DNA from: Enhydrobacter sp.
GTDB taxonomy: Bacteria; Pseudomonadota; Alphaproteobacteria; Reyranellales; Reyranellaceae
Length of the DNA: 64,000 bases
Direction of reading: 5' to 3'
Assembly (NCBI RefSeq): GCF_030246845.1
Contig: NZ_CP126889.1
Span: 682,001 to 746,000, forward strand
Below the pieces are notes generated by a model, which saw only the letters and a program-made list of their open reading frames with translations, was not told the DNA's origin and ran no database searches. The position numbers and the translations under genes are program-made. Of this stretch, positions 18,503 through 27,904 are shown in pieces (the first letter of the stretch is position 1; every line of letters begins with the position of its first letter).

Positions 18503-19291
18503 ATGCAGGAACGGAAGATCTACGGCCGGCGCGAGGGCGCGGTCGGCCACGTCGTATTCAACAATCCGGCCAAGCTGAATGCCGTCTCGCTCGACATGTG
18601 GGACGGCTTCGTCGGCCTCCTCAAGGACTATGAGAAGGATCCCGCAATTCGTTGCGTCGTGGTGAGCGGCGCCGGCGGCAAGGCATTCGTTTCCGGCGCC
18701 GACATCTCCAAGTTCGAGAGCGAGCGCGCCAATGCCGAGGCGCAGGTGCGCTACGATTTGATCTCGAAGCAGGGTTACGAGGCGCTCTACGACCTCCCCA
18801 AACCGACCATCGCCAAGATAACCGGCTACTGCATCGGCGGCGGCATGAATCTCGCAGCCTGCTGCGACATGCGCTTCTGCGGCGAGGGCGCCCGCTTCGG
18901 CATTCCCGCCGCCAGGCTCGGATTGGGCTACGGCTTCCTGCGTATCGAGCGCCTGTCGCGCATCATCGGCTTGCCGCGGGCGATGGAGTTCCTGTTCACC
19001 GCCCGACAGTATTCGGCGAAGGAAGCCTACGAGATGGGCCTCGTGAACGCCGTTGCGCCCGACGCCGAGCTCGATGCCCTTGTCGCAAAAACGACCGATG
19101 CAATCGCCCAGAATGCGCCGCTCACCATCGCGCTCGCCAAGGCCGCCGCGCGCGAGATCGCCAAGCCCGAATCGCAGCAGGACCACAAGAAGCTCGAGGT
19201 CCTGGCCAAAGGCTGCTTCGACAGCGAGGACTACAAGGAAGGTCGGACCGCCTTCATGGAGAAACGCAAACCGGTCTTCAAAGGGCGTTGA
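18503..19291 (+). CDS. Crotonase (enoyl-CoA hydratase/isomerase) family protein
   Basis: A 262-residue crotonase-fold protein with the oxyanion-hole elements SGADISKF (residues 64-71) and YCIGGGMNLAACCDMRF (109-125). The two glutamates that hydrate the double bond in classical enoyl-CoA hydratase appear replaced: Asn116 stands where Glu144 of the rat enzyme lies, and Ala136 (FGIPAARLG) where Glu164 lies. The protein may therefore be an isomerase, hydrolase or C-C lyase of the superfamily rather than a hydratase. A family III CoA-transferase follows 48 bases downstream, pointing to an acyl-CoA pathway. Confidence 0.85.
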   Translation: MQERKIYGRREGAVGHVVFNNPAKLNAVSLDMWDGFVGLLKDYEKDPAIRCVVVSGAGGKAFVSGADISKFESERANAEAQVRYDLISKQGYEALYDLPKPTIAKITGYCIGGGMNLAACCDMRFCGEGARFGIPAARLGLGYGFLRIERLSRIIGLPRAMEFLFTARQYSAKEAYEMGLVNAVAPDAELDALVAKTTDAIAQNAPLTIALAKAAAREIAKPESQQDHKKLEVLAKGCFDSEDYKEGRTAFMEKRKPVFKGR

Positions 19292-19339
19292 CGCTGCATA
19301 GCGAGTGTTCGTGAGAGCAACAGCACCCCGAGGAACACC

Positions 19340-20533
19340 ATGACCGACCTTCCGCTTTCCGATCTGTTCGTGCTCGACCTCACCGCGCACCGTGCCGGAC
19401 CGACGGCGGTGCGTCAGCTCGCCGACTGGGGCGCCAGGGTGATCAAGATCGAGCCGCCGCCCCCCGCTTCCGATGGCGGCAAGACCGACACGATGGGCGG
19501 CTCACGACACGGCTTCGACTTCCAGAACCTGCATCGCAACAAACGCTCGATCACGCTCAACCTCAAGAGCGCGGAAGGCCACGCGATCTTCATGCAGCTC
19601 GCGGCCAAGGCCGACGTCATCGTGGAGAACTACCGGTCGGACGTGAAATACCGGCTGAAGGTCGACTACGACACGGTGGCCAAGGTCAATCCCCGCATCG
19701 TCTACGGCTCGATCGCCGGCTTCGGCCAGAGCGGGCCGGACGCGGCCCGGCCGGGCGTCGACCAGATCGCGCAGGGCATGGGCGGCCTGATGTCCATCAC
19801 CGGCGAGCCGGGCCGCGGCCCGATGCGCGTCGGCATCCCGATCGCCGATCTCACCTCCGGCCTGCTGCTCGCCCAGGCGATCATGCTGGCCCTCTACAAT
19901 CGCGAGCGGACCGGCAAGGGCCAATGGGTCCATACCTCGCTGATCGAGGCGCAGATCTTCATGCTCGATTTCCAGGCCGCGCGCTGGCTCATGAAGGGAG
20001 AGGTCGCCAAGCAGGCCGGCAACGATCATCCGACCTCGATTCCCACCGGCGTGTTCCCGACGAGCGACGGCTACATCAATATCGCCGCAGGCGGCGACAG
20101 GTTGTGGAAGCGCTTCGCCCGGACGCTGGGCAATGCCGAGCTGATCGACCACCCCGAGCATGCGACGCCGGCATTGCGTTCGCAGCATCGCAAGGCGCTG
20201 AACGAGCGCATCCGCGCCGTTACGAAGACCAACACCTCCGCACACTGGATCGCGGCGCTCAACGAGGCGGGCGTGCCCTGCGGCCCGATCAACACGATCG
20301 ACAAGACCTTCGCCGAGCCGCAGGTCGAGCATCTCGGCATCGCGCGGCCGGTGAAGCATCCGGAGCTGGGCGAGTTCAAGGTGGTGGGGCAGCCGATCAA
20401 CCTGTCCGACTTCCCGCAGCCCAAGGAGCTGCGGCCGACGCCCGAGCTCGGCCAGCATACGAACGACGTGCTGGCCGACCTTGGCTACGACAAGAAGGCG
20501 ATCGACGGCTTGCGCGCCGCCGGCGTCGTCTGA
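19340..20533 (+). CDS. Family III (CaiB/BaiF) CoA-transferase
   Basis: A 397-residue acyl-CoA:carboxylate CoA-transferase. The N-terminal pattern (LFVLDLTAHRAGPTAVRQLA, VIKIEPP) and NLHRNKRSITLNL are typical; the catalytic Asp is probably that in GIPIADLTSG, which forms the acyl-aspartyl anhydride. GHRHGFDF-like substitutions make substrate naming unsafe; racemase members (AMACR) share the fold. It lies downstream of the crotonase in the same direction, so the pair may activate and process one acid. The stop is seven bases from the convergent CocE-type gene. Confidence 0.88.
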   Translation: MTDLPLSDLFVLDLTAHRAGPTAVRQLADWGARVIKIEPPPPASDGGKTDTMGGSRHGFDFQNLHRNKRSITLNLKSAEGHAIFMQLAAKADVIVENYRSDVKYRLKVDYDTVAKVNPRIVYGSIAGFGQSGPDAARPGVDQIAQGMGGLMSITGEPGRGPMRVGIPIADLTSGLLLAQAIMLALYNRERTGKGQWVHTSLIEAQIFMLDFQAARWLMKGEVAKQAGNDHPTSIPTGVFPTSDGYINIAAGGDRLWKRFARTLGNAELIDHPEHATPALRSQHRKALNERIRAVTKTNTSAHWIAALNEAGVPCGPINTIDKTFAEPQVEHLGIARPVKHPELGEFKVVGQPINLSDFPQPKELRPTPELGQHTNDVLADLGYDKKAIDGLRAAGVV

Positions 20534-20539
20534 GGCCGG

Positions 20540-22360
20540 TCAGGCGGCCGGCAGCTCGATCGTCGTCGCCCGCTCGCCGCCGCTCATGATCGTGAGGACT
20601 GGCGGACGGCCATGCGGCGTCTGCCCGAAATGATCGGAGTCGGCGCCCGAGATCGACAGCCGCACGCGGCTGCCCTGGGCGAACTGCCAGGCCACCGGCA
20701 GCAACGCGAACCTGAGGAGCTGCGGCTCGCCGATCGGCATCGGCTTCGCGTCACGGCGGGCGAAGCTGCGCCATGGCCAGGTGGTGCGATAGTTGGCGGG
20801 ACAAGGCGCTTCGGCGCGATGGATGGCCCGCAGCACACCCTCGGTGACATAGCGCACGGTGCCGTCGGCTTCGACCTCCGACAGGTAGGCGAACACGGCG
20901 GCATCGGGCTCGCTCGAGGCGAGCCAGAGAGACAGCACGGGATGGCCCGCCATCTCCAGCGCTTCCGCCAGCGGCTCCGACGTAAAGCCGGGCAACTTCG
21001 CCTCGCGCTGCGGCCAGTCGTGATAGTAGGCCGTCGCGTCGATTCCGGCGATGCGCTCGTAGCGCGTCTGCAAACCGCTGCCGGCCGTGAAGTCCGTCTG
21101 GCAGATTGTGCTCGCTTTCTCGTGCGGCGACGTCTGCGCGAGCCGCCAGTCGGTCGCAGTGTGGAGCCGCCGGGTGCCCGAGACGGGCGGCCAATTGCTG
21201 GCGGCGCGCCATTCCTCGGCATGCATCACGAAATAATGAATCGGATCTTCATCCAGGAGGCCGGTATCGCGGCGGGCGAGATGCTGGTCGAAGAAGCGCA
21301 GCACCTCGCCCAGCACCGGGAACTCCGGCTCCTGTCGCGTCCGCCATGGCGAGGCATTGACGCGGGCGCCGTGATCCCACGGTCCCAGCAGCAGGCGCCG
21401 CTCGCGATTGGGCAGGGAGAGGAAGCGCGACAGCGCGCCGTTGGCATAGCCCGCGCCGTCCATCCAGCCCGACACGGCGTAGACGGCGACGTCCTCGGGA
21501 ATCCGGTCGAGATAGTTGTAGGGACTGAACGAGGCCGAGGTGAAATCCGGATCGTAGGGCAAGGCATCGTCGCGGCATCTGAACTCGGTGATGAAGTCGG
21601 GCATGCGGAAATTCGCCAAGTGCCCCTTGACGGCTGCCCGCGCCAGCGATCCATCGCGATCCTCGTCCACCGGTGCGGGGCCGAGAAGCGCGGGATTGGC
21701 GAAATAGCTGAACTGGCGACGCAAGTCGCGACGGTCGTGGTCCAGCGCCTGCATCAGTTCGTCGTACACCAGCGCCAACCGTTTGATCAGCAAGCCGCCC
21801 GGATAGTAGTTGTCGGCCCAGGTGTCCCAGACGGCGAACAGCGGTGCGATGGCCTTCACCGCAGCGTGACCCGTACTGGCGAGAAAATCGCAGGCGGCGC
21901 CGAGATAGGAAATGCCGGTCGCGCCGATCGAGCCGTCGCTCCAGGATTGATCCACGATCCAGTCGGCGATGGCGCGGTAGTCCTCGCGCTCGCGCGGCGA
22001 GCGGAAGGAGTCGCGGGTGCCGAAGCTCGCGCCCGTGCCGCGGGCGTCGACCACCACCAGCGCATAGCCGCGCGGAACGAACATGTCGCGATAGCGATAT
22101 GTGTTGGGCGAGGGTTCGACGTCCGTGGCGCCGGGTGCCAGCTCGAAGCGCCGCACATAGGGCGTCAGGATGAGCACGGTCGGCCAATGCCGGCCAGGAT
22201 CACCGTCCGGCAGGATGACATCCACCGCCAGCCGGCAGCCATCCGCCATCGTCACATAGAGCGATCGCGGCGCCCCTATTTTGAACTCGGCGGGTCGGCG
22301 CGCGAGGTATCGACTCGGCGACACCCGCCACGCCTTCCCAAGATCGTCGCGATCCGGCAT
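20540..22360 (-). CDS. CocE/NonD-family serine hydrolase (X-Pro dipeptidyl-peptidase fold)
   Basis: A 606-residue alpha/beta hydrolase with the S15/CocE layout: an N-terminal catalytic domain with the nucleophile in GATGISYLGA, the acid in VSGWMDG and the His in LLLGPWDHGA, followed by a jelly-roll domain from about residue 360 (PIHYFVMHAEEWRAASNWPP). Relatives include cocaine esterase, alpha-amino-acid ester hydrolase and glutaryl-7-ACA acylase, so it is an acylase or esterase of unknown substrate. No signal peptide. It converges on the CoA-transferase gene and is probably monocistronic. Confidence 0.88.
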   Translation of the reverse strand: MPDRDDLGKAWRVSPSRYLARRPAEFKIGAPRSLYVTMADGCRLAVDVILPDGDPGRHWPTVLILTPYVRRFELAPGATDVEPSPNTYRYRDMFVPRGYALVVVDARGTGASFGTRDSFRSPREREDYRAIADWIVDQSWSDGSIGATGISYLGAACDFLASTGHAAVKAIAPLFAVWDTWADNYYPGGLLIKRLALVYDELMQALDHDRRDLRRQFSYFANPALLGPAPVDEDRDGSLARAAVKGHLANFRMPDFITEFRCRDDALPYDPDFTSASFSPYNYLDRIPEDVAVYAVSGWMDGAGYANGALSRFLSLPNRERRLLLGPWDHGARVNASPWRTRQEPEFPVLGEVLRFFDQHLARRDTGLLDEDPIHYFVMHAEEWRAASNWPPVSGTRRLHTATDWRLAQTSPHEKASTICQTDFTAGSGLQTRYERIAGIDATAYYHDWPQREAKLPGFTSEPLAEALEMAGHPVLSLWLASSEPDAAVFAYLSEVEADGTVRYVTEGVLRAIHRAEAPCPANYRTTWPWRSFARRDAKPMPIGEPQLLRFALLPVAWQFAQGSRVRLSISGADSDHFGQTPHGRPPVLTIMSGGERATTIELPAA

Positions 22361-22621
22361 TCGATCTCCCGCTTCGGTCGAGCCGCAGTGTCGCGGTTCG
22401 CAGCCGGGACATCAACCGCCGGTGCGCTCATCGCATCAACGAATGAGACGCGCGGCGCGTGACACATCAGGAATGCATATCTCGAGCACTACGCCGGCAC
22501 AGGCGTTTGTCGCCGCGGCGAACGCCGTACCGACTCCGGCACGCGGATCGATTGAGCATGCGGCGGACCGGCAACCTTCCGGCGATCGCGTCATTTCTCC
22601 CTGATGATCAGAGGAGCCGAC

Positions 22622-23134
22622 ATGATCCGTCCTCTCCTGCCCGGCTTGCTGATATCCCTCGCTCTCGCCGCTCCGGCCAGTGGCCAGCAATGGCGGCAAT
22701 ACCAACCCGACGGCGGAAGCTATCGTATCGATTTCCCCGGCCAGCCGGCCGAGGACGTGCGCGAGGTCGTGACCGATGTCGGCCCCGTCCGGCTGCGGAC
22801 GTCGTCCATCACGATCGGCGACAAGATCTTCATGACCATCACCTCGCACTATCCGCGGCACGTGGCGATGGGCGATCCGCAGAAGAACCTCGATGGCGCA
22901 CGCGACAGCACCATCCGGAAGGTCGACGGCACGCTGCGCGCGGAGAAGCGCCTGGACGTGGGCGACAAGCCTGCCCGCCATCTTCTGATCGACCTGCCAC
23001 GCGGCAATCTGGCGGACGCGCTGCTGGTGCTCGACGATCACCAGCTTCTGCAGGCGATCTACGTCGGTCCGCAGCGGGCCGAGGAACCGCCGGAGGCCCG
23101 GCGCTTCCTCGGCTCCTTCACGCTTCTGAGATAG
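22622..23134 (+). CDS. Secreted protein of unknown function
   Basis: A 170-residue protein starting with a signal peptide (IRPLLPGLLISLALAAPASG) followed by QQWRQYQPDGGSYRIDFPGQ, an opening seen in small exported alphaproteobacterial proteins with a PsbP/DUF-like beta-rich fold. No catalytic motif is seen. The ATG at 22622 is preceded by an AGAGGAG site and is preferred over 22604. It stands alone between two minus-strand genes; the 261-base gap before it must contain its promoter, though none is obvious. Confidence 0.72.
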   Translation: MIRPLLPGLLISLALAAPASGQQWRQYQPDGGSYRIDFPGQPAEDVREVVTDVGPVRLRTSSITIGDKIFMTITSHYPRHVAMGDPQKNLDGARDSTIRKVDGTLRAEKRLDVGDKPARHLLIDLPRGNLADALLVLDDHQLLQAIYVGPQRAEEPPEARRFLGSFTLLR

Positions 23135-23143
23135 CGATCGACG

Positions 23144-24583
23144 CTACATGCCCAGCATCGAGACGAACTTGGTGTTGAGGTAGGCCTCGAGCGCCTCGAT
23201 GCCGCCCTCCGAGCCGTAACCCGAATCCTTGATGCCGCCGAACGGCACCTCCGGCAGGGCAAGGCCGTGGTGGTTGATCGACACCATGCCGCTTTCGAAC
23301 GCCGCTCCGACCTGCGCCATGGTCTTGGTGTTCCTGGTGTAGGCGTAGGCCGCGAGCCCCCAGTCGAGGCGGTTCGCTTCCTTCATCACGCCGTCGAAAT
23401 CCGTGAACGGCGTGATCGGCGCGAGCGGGCCGAACGGCTCCTCGTTCATGATCCTGGCGCCGAGCGGCACGTCGGTCATGACGGTGGGCTCGTAGAAGTA
23501 GCCCTTGTTGCCCTTGCGCTGCCCGCCGGTCTGGACCTTGGCGCCTTTGGCGATCGCATCGCTCACGAAAGCGTCCATCGCATGCAGGCGACGCTCGGCC
23601 ACCAGCGGGCCCATCTTGGTGTCGGCTTCCAGCCCGTTTCCGACTTTCACGTTCTTGGCGTAGGTCGTGAAGCGTTCGACGAACTCGGGATAGACCTTCT
23701 CGTGCACCAGGAAGCGGGTGGGCGCGATGCAGACCTGGCCGGCGTTGCGGAACTTGTTGGCACCCAGCACATTCACCGCCTGGTCGAGATCGGCATCCTC
23801 GAACACGATGGCCGGGGCGTGTCCGCCGAGCTCCATGGTGACGCGCTTCATGTGCGCGCCGGCAAGGGCCGCGAGCTGCTTGCCGACCGGCGTAGACCCC
23901 GTGAAGGTCACCTTCTTGATGACGGGATGCGGGATCAGGTATTCGCTGATCTCCGAAGGCACGCCATAGACGAGCTGGATCACGCCGGCCGGCACACCGG
24001 CGTCGACGAAGGCCTTCACGAGCTGCGCGCACGAGCCCGGCGTGTCCTCCGGCCCCTTGACGATGATCGAGCAGCCGGTGGCGATCGCGGCCGACGCCTT
24101 GCGCACCACCTGGTTGATCGGGAAGTTCCAGGGCGTGAAGGCGGCGACCGGCCCCACCGGCTCCTTCATCACGAGCTGATGGATGTTCTCGGCGCGCGCC
24201 GGCACGATCCGGCCGTAGGTGCGGCGGCCCTCCTCGGCCATCCAGTCGATGATGTCGGCCGCGAGGTTGGTCTCGACCTTGGCCTCGAACAGGGGCTTGC
24301 CCTGCTCCATGGTCATGATGGTGGCGATCTCGTCGAGGCGCTGGCGAATCAGGTCGGCCGCCTTGCGCATGACCTTGTAGCGTTCGAAGGCGGATACCTT
24401 CTTCCACTGCCGGAAGCCCTTGTCGGCAGCGGCCAGGGCACGATCGAGGTCGGCTTTCTCGGCATGGGCGAGCTGGCCGATCACTTCCTCGGTCGCCGGA
24501 TTGACGATGGGAATGGTCCGTCCCTGGGCGCCCTTGGTCCAGGCACCGTCGATCATCAGGGAGACATCGCTGTAGGTGGTCAT
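23144..24583 (-). CDS. NAD(P)-dependent aldehyde dehydrogenase, succinate-semialdehyde type
   Basis: A 479-residue ALDH of normal length. The cofactor region reads [14 protein letters not shown], the glycine motif [11 protein letters not shown], the general base Glu lies in MELGGHAP, and the nucleophile is the Cys of [10 protein letters not shown]. Overall it resembles GabD-like succinate-semialdehyde dehydrogenases ([23 protein letters not shown]), with uncertain aldehyde preference. The gene follows the UraD-HIUase gene by 18 bases on the same strand and is probably cotranscribed, an unusual association for purine degradation. Confidence 0.88.
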   Translation of the reverse strand: MTTYSDVSLMIDGAWTKGAQGRTIPIVNPATEEVIGQLAHAEKADLDRALAAADKGFRQWKKVSAFERYKVMRKAADLIRQRLDEIATIMTMEQGKPLFEAKVETNLAADIIDWMAEEGRRTYGRIVPARAENIHQLVMKEPVGPVAAFTPWNFPINQVVRKASAAIATGCSIIVKGPEDTPGSCAQLVKAFVDAGVPAGVIQLVYGVPSEISEYLIPHPVIKKVTFTGSTPVGKQLAALAGAHMKRVTMELGGHAPAIVFEDADLDQAVNVLGANKFRNAGQVCIAPTRFLVHEKVYPEFVERFTTYAKNVKVGNGLEADTKMGPLVAERRLHAMDAFVSDAIAKGAKVQTGGQRKGNKGYFYEPTVMTDVPLGARIMNEEPFGPLAPITPFTDFDGVMKEANRLDWGLAAYAYTRNTKTMAQVGAAFESGMVSINHHGLALPEVPFGGIKDSGYGSEGGIEALEAYLNTKFVSMLGM

Positions 24584-24601
24584 GGCTTCCTCCGTTTCTC
24601 G

Positions 24602-25483
24602 TCAGCTTCCGCGATAGGTCGAGTAGCTCCAGGGCGTGCACAGCAGCGGCACGTGATAATGCCCTTCCGGCTCGGCGATGGAAAAGCGCAAAGGCACGAT
24701 ATCGAGGAATGGCGGGTCGTCCACGTGAACACCCCTACTGCGGAAATGGTCACCGAGCGCGAAGCGCAGCTCGTAGCGGCCGATCGGCAGCGGCCGACCG
24801 TCGATCAGGGGCCGGTCGGTGCGGCCGTCGTCGTTCGTCGCCGTGCGAACGATCCGATGCGCCTGGCCGCCGGCGAGTTCGTAGAGCTCGATGCCGACGC
24901 CGGCGGCGGGCCGTCCGGCATGCGTATCGAGTACGTGCGTCGACAGCCGGCCGGCGATCTTCGGCATGCCCTCGCCCGTTACCGCCGCGGCCAGCCGCAA
25001 CCGGGTAATGTAGAAGATCTCCTGCAGCGCCGCCGCGAGCTCCGCTGCGGCGTCATGCTGCAGCCGTCGCTCGAATTGATGCAGGATCGAATCGCGGCCG
25101 TGGCGGCGGACGCAGATGACGAAGGGAAAGCCGAACTTTGCCCGATAGGCATCGTTCAGGCGGTGGAAACGCGCGAATTCCTCGTCCGACAGCGCGTCGA
25201 GACCGGCGCTCGCCTGCTCGCTCCTCGATTCGGCGGTCACGGCACCGGCGCGCGCCGCCTTTCCCGCCAGGTCGGGATGGTTGCGCAGGAAGGCAAGCTG
25301 AGCCTCGCGTGGCGCCGATTGCACCGCCGCCATCATCGCGGCGTGCAGGTCGGTGACCGCAGCGAACGGGCGTCTGGCATGGGCCGTCGCTGCGACCCAG
25401 GGCGCGAGCTCGAAGGTCGCGCCAAGTGCGGCCGTGAAATCAGCAAGATCCAGGCGATTGAGGTCGGCCAGCGCCACGGTCAT
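24602..25483 (-). CDS. Fused OHCU decarboxylase / 5-hydroxyisourate hydrolase
   Basis: A 293-residue bifunctional enzyme of urate breakdown. Residues 1-165 are the UraD domain (RNHPDLAGKAARAG with the catalytic His, then SRSEQASAGLDALSDEEFAR); residues 176-293 are the HIUase, a transthyretin relative (LSTHVLDTHAGRPAAGV and the terminal YRGS signature). It would convert 5-hydroxyisourate through OHCU to S-allantoin. The order, UraD first, is the reverse of the catalytic sequence. No uricase or allantoinase is in the window; the adenine deaminase at 11269 is the only other purine gene. Confidence 0.93.
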   Translation of the reverse strand: MTVALADLNRLDLADFTAALGATFELAPWVAATAHARRPFAAVTDLHAAMMAAVQSAPREAQLAFLRNHPDLAGKAARAGAVTAESRSEQASAGLDALSDEEFARFHRLNDAYRAKFGFPFVICVRRHGRDSILHQFERRLQHDAAAELAAALQEIFYITRLRLAAAVTGEGMPKIAGRLSTHVLDTHAGRPAAGVGIELYELAGGQAHRIVRTATNDDGRTDRPLIDGRPLPIGRYELRFALGDHFRSRGVHVDDPPFLDIVPLRFSIAEPEGHYHVPLLCTPWSYSTYRGS

Positions 25484-25567
25484 GCTGCCGACCTAGCATG
25501 ATGCGATGAGCGTCTCTATAGTCCGGCCGGCCCATCGAGCGGGCCTACTGAAGGAAGGGAGGACCAC

Positions 25568-26821
25568 ATGACCGACCGCAGCCGTGTCACGCGCCGCCGC
25601 CTTGGCCGCGCTTCGCTGGCCGGCGCCGCGCTGCTCGGGGCGCCGTTGCCGCTGCGCTACGCCCTGGCGCAATCGGGCCCCGCCAACCTCAAGGTCGCGC
25701 TGCTGTTGCCGACGTCGGGCGTGCAGGCGCAGATCGGCCAGGCCTGCAAGCGCGGCGCGGACGTGGCCAACGCCGTCCTCGCCGACATGAAGATGCCGGT
25801 GAAGCTCGAGATCATGAACTACGATACGGAGACCAAGCCGGACGTCGCCCGCACCCAGGCCGAGAAGGCAATCGAGGCGGGAGCCCACGTGCTGGCAGGC
25901 GCCTTCGATTCCGGGCAGACCATCGCCATCGCCCAGGTCGCCGAGCAGCGCGGCGTGCCCCTCATCGTGAACATCGCCGCCGCACCGCAGATCACCGAGC
26001 AGGGCTACAAGTTCGTGGTGCGCAATTTCCCGACCGCGCCGATGCTGATCAAGGGCGCCTTCGAGCTCCACAAGGAAATTTTCCAGGCGTCCGGCACCAC
26101 GCCCAAGACCGCCGTCCTGATGAGCATCAACGACACCTTCGGCACGGCGATGATGGGCGGCATCAAGGCGATGTTCCCCAAGCTCGACATGCCCTACCAG
26201 CTCGTCGATATCATCAGCTACGACCCGGCGGCGAAGGACCTCTCGGTGGAGGTCGCCAAGGCCAAGGCCACCAAGGCCGACATGCTGATGCCGGTCTGCC
26301 GCCTGAACGATGCCAAGCTCATGATCCAGGAGCTGGTGAAGCAGCGCTGGGAGCCGATGGCGGTGATGAACCCCGGCTCGCCCGGCCTCTACGAGCAGGA
26401 CTTCCTCAAGACCATGGGCAAGTACGGCGAGTTCCACATCTCCAACGTGCCCTGGCTCGATCCCAAGTCGGCCATGACGCAGTCGCTGGAGAAGCAGCAT
26501 GCCGCGAAGTTCCCCAAGGACCAGCTCGATCTCAACGGCGGCTTCACCTTCGAGGCCATGCTGATCGCGGCCCAGGCCTGGCTCGATGCCAGGTCCACCA
26601 AGGCCGACGCGCTGATGGAAGCGCTGCGCAAGATCAAGATCGACCATCACGTCATGGTCGGCGGCCCGATCCAGTTCGACGCCAAGGGCCAGAACGTGGG
26701 CATCAAGGCCGCAGCCGTGCAGAACCTCCACCGCAAGCCCACCGTGGTGATGCCCAAGGCATCGGCCGCTGCGGAGCTCGTTTTCCCCGAACCCGGCTGG
26801 AACGACAAGCGACGGACGTGA
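25568..26821 (+). CDS. Branched-chain amino acid-type ABC transporter binding protein (LivK-like)
   Basis: A 417-residue periplasmic binding protein of the type 1 fold. The N-terminus RSRVTRRRLGRASLAGAALL with a long hydrophobic stretch and ALAQ looks like a Tat-type signal (twin Arg). The mature part begins LKVALLLPTSGVQAQIGQAC. A GGAAGGGAGGA site precedes the ATG. It opens a five-gene liv-type operon, although a 201-base gap with a palindrome separates it from the first permease. The ligand is unknown; such systems import amino acids, amides, urea or aromatic acids. Confidence 0.9.
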   Translation: MTDRSRVTRRRLGRASLAGAALLGAPLPLRYALAQSGPANLKVALLLPTSGVQAQIGQACKRGADVANAVLADMKMPVKLEIMNYDTETKPDVARTQAEKAIEAGAHVLAGAFDSGQTIAIAQVAEQRGVPLIVNIAAAPQITEQGYKFVVRNFPTAPMLIKGAFELHKEIFQASGTTPKTAVLMSINDTFGTAMMGGIKAMFPKLDMPYQLVDIISYDPAAKDLSVEVAKAKATKADMLMPVCRLNDAKLMIQELVKQRWEPMAVMNPGSPGLYEQDFLKTMGKYGEFHISNVPWLDPKSAMTQSLEKQHAAKFPKDQLDLNGGFTFEAMLIAAQAWLDARSTKADALMEALRKIKIDHHVMVGGPIQFDAKGQNVGIKAAAVQNLHRKPTVVMPKASAAAELVFPEPGWNDKRRT

Positions 26822-26920
26822 TTTGCGATGGCGGGCTTCCAGCTTGCTCATGCGCCACTGGAGCTCGTCATCGGCCAACGGCAGACCCTGGGGAATGAAC
26901 AAGTGCTTTCGGCAAGGCTA

Positions 26921-26949
26921 TGTCATCCCGCGCCGAGCAGGGGATGACA
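26921..26949. repeat. Short palindromic repeat (TGTCATCCC ... GGGATGACA)
   Basis: A perfect 9-bp inverted repeat with an 11-base loop, in the gap between a liv-type binding-protein gene and its permease. Its ends match those of the larger element at 48236-48308, suggesting that it is a short member of the same dispersed family. Confidence 0.7.
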
Positions 26950-27022
26950 CGACACTGGTTGGATGCCTGATCTTGTTTCTTGTTGGCGGCGTGCTCCCTT
27001 GAAATGACCCGGTCCTGAACCC

Positions 27023-27904
27023 GTGACCTCGGATTTCCTCCTCGCGCTCGCCCAGGCCGTCACCAAGGGATTGCTGACCGGGATGGTGTACGGGCTGATG
27101 GCGCTTGGCCTGTCGGTGATCTTCGGCGTCATGCGGGTGGTCAATTTCGCGCACGGCGAGATGATGATCGTCGGCATGTATCTCGCCTGGGCGGGCTTCG
27201 AGTATTTCCAGATCTCCCCGCTCCTCAGCCTGCCGCTGATCGCGGCGCTCTTCTTCGCGATCGGCTACGTCCTGCAGCGCGGCCTGATATCGCCCTTCAT
27301 CGGCCGGCCCGAGCATCAGCAGTTCCTGTTGCTGCTCGGCGTCGCCCTCATCCTCGTCAATGTCTGCCTCGCGGTCGTGGGACCTGATTCGCACGGCGTC
27401 CAGCTCGACTCGCAGTTCGACTCCTACCAGATCGGCCCCCTGGTGTTCGATGCCGTCCGGTTGCATGCCGCCATCGGCGCAGTCGTGATTGCCGGCCTGT
27501 TGTGGCTCTTCTTCACCCGCACGCGTGTCGGCAAGTCGATCCGCGCCGCCGCCGACAACCATATGGGCGCGCTCGTGGTCGGCCTGAACGTGCGCTCCCT
27601 CTATGCCGTCACCTTCGGCGTCGGCGCGGCCTGCGTCGGCGCGGCGGGCGCATTGATGATCACGATCATTCCCGTGACGCCGTCGCTGGCCGCCGAATAC
27701 ACCCTTCTCGCCTTCGTGATCGTGATCGTGGGCGGGCTCGGCAGCATGACCGGGGCGCTGATGGGCGGCCTGCTGATCGGCGTCAGCGAGGCGGTCGCCG
27801 GTCTGCTCGCCGACCCCTCCCTCAAGAGCATGTTCAGCTTCGGCCTCCTGATCCTGGTGCTGCTGCTGCGCCCGCAGGGGCTGCTCGGCAAGCGCGGCGC
27901 ATGA
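27023..27904 (+). CDS. livH: Liv-type ABC transporter permease (LivH-like)
   Basis: A 293-residue inner-membrane protein with about eight helices and the LivH landmarks GMVYGLMALGLSVIFGVMRV, VNFAHGEMMIVG and the near-C-terminal VIVIVGGLGSMTGALMGGLL. It begins with GTG at 27023. It ends in an ATGA overlap with LivM, and the four membrane/ATPase genes are all joined by such overlaps. The upstream gap with a palindrome may reduce read-through, so that more binding protein than permease is made, as is common in these operons. Confidence 0.9.
   Translation: MTSDFLLALAQAVTKGLLTGMVYGLMALGLSVIFGVMRVVNFAHGEMMIVGMYLAWAGFEYFQISPLLSLPLIAALFFAIGYVLQRGLISPFIGRPEHQQFLLLLGVALILVNVCLAVVGPDSHGVQLDSQFDSYQIGPLVFDAVRLHAAIGAVVIAGLLWLFFTRTRVGKSIRAAADNHMGALVVGLNVRSLYAVTFGVGAACVGAAGALMITIIPVTPSLAAEYTLLAFVIVIVGGLGSMTGALMGGLLIGVSEAVAGLLADPSLKSMFSFGLLILVLLLRPQGLLGKRGA

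Noticed and set aside
20525..20560. GCCGG-N8-CCGGC at the convergent ends of the CoA-transferase and CocE genes
   Set aside because: The stem is short, lies partly in coding sequence and lacks a U-tract, so a terminator is not supported.
23129..23147. TAGCG-ATCGA-CGCTA at the convergent ends near 23134-23144
   Set aside because: A 5-bp stem without a U-tract; probably chance.
25529..25545. GGCCC-N7-GGGCC before the LivK-like gene
   Set aside because: A short GC-only stem, common by chance at this base composition; no partner structure for a riboswitch.
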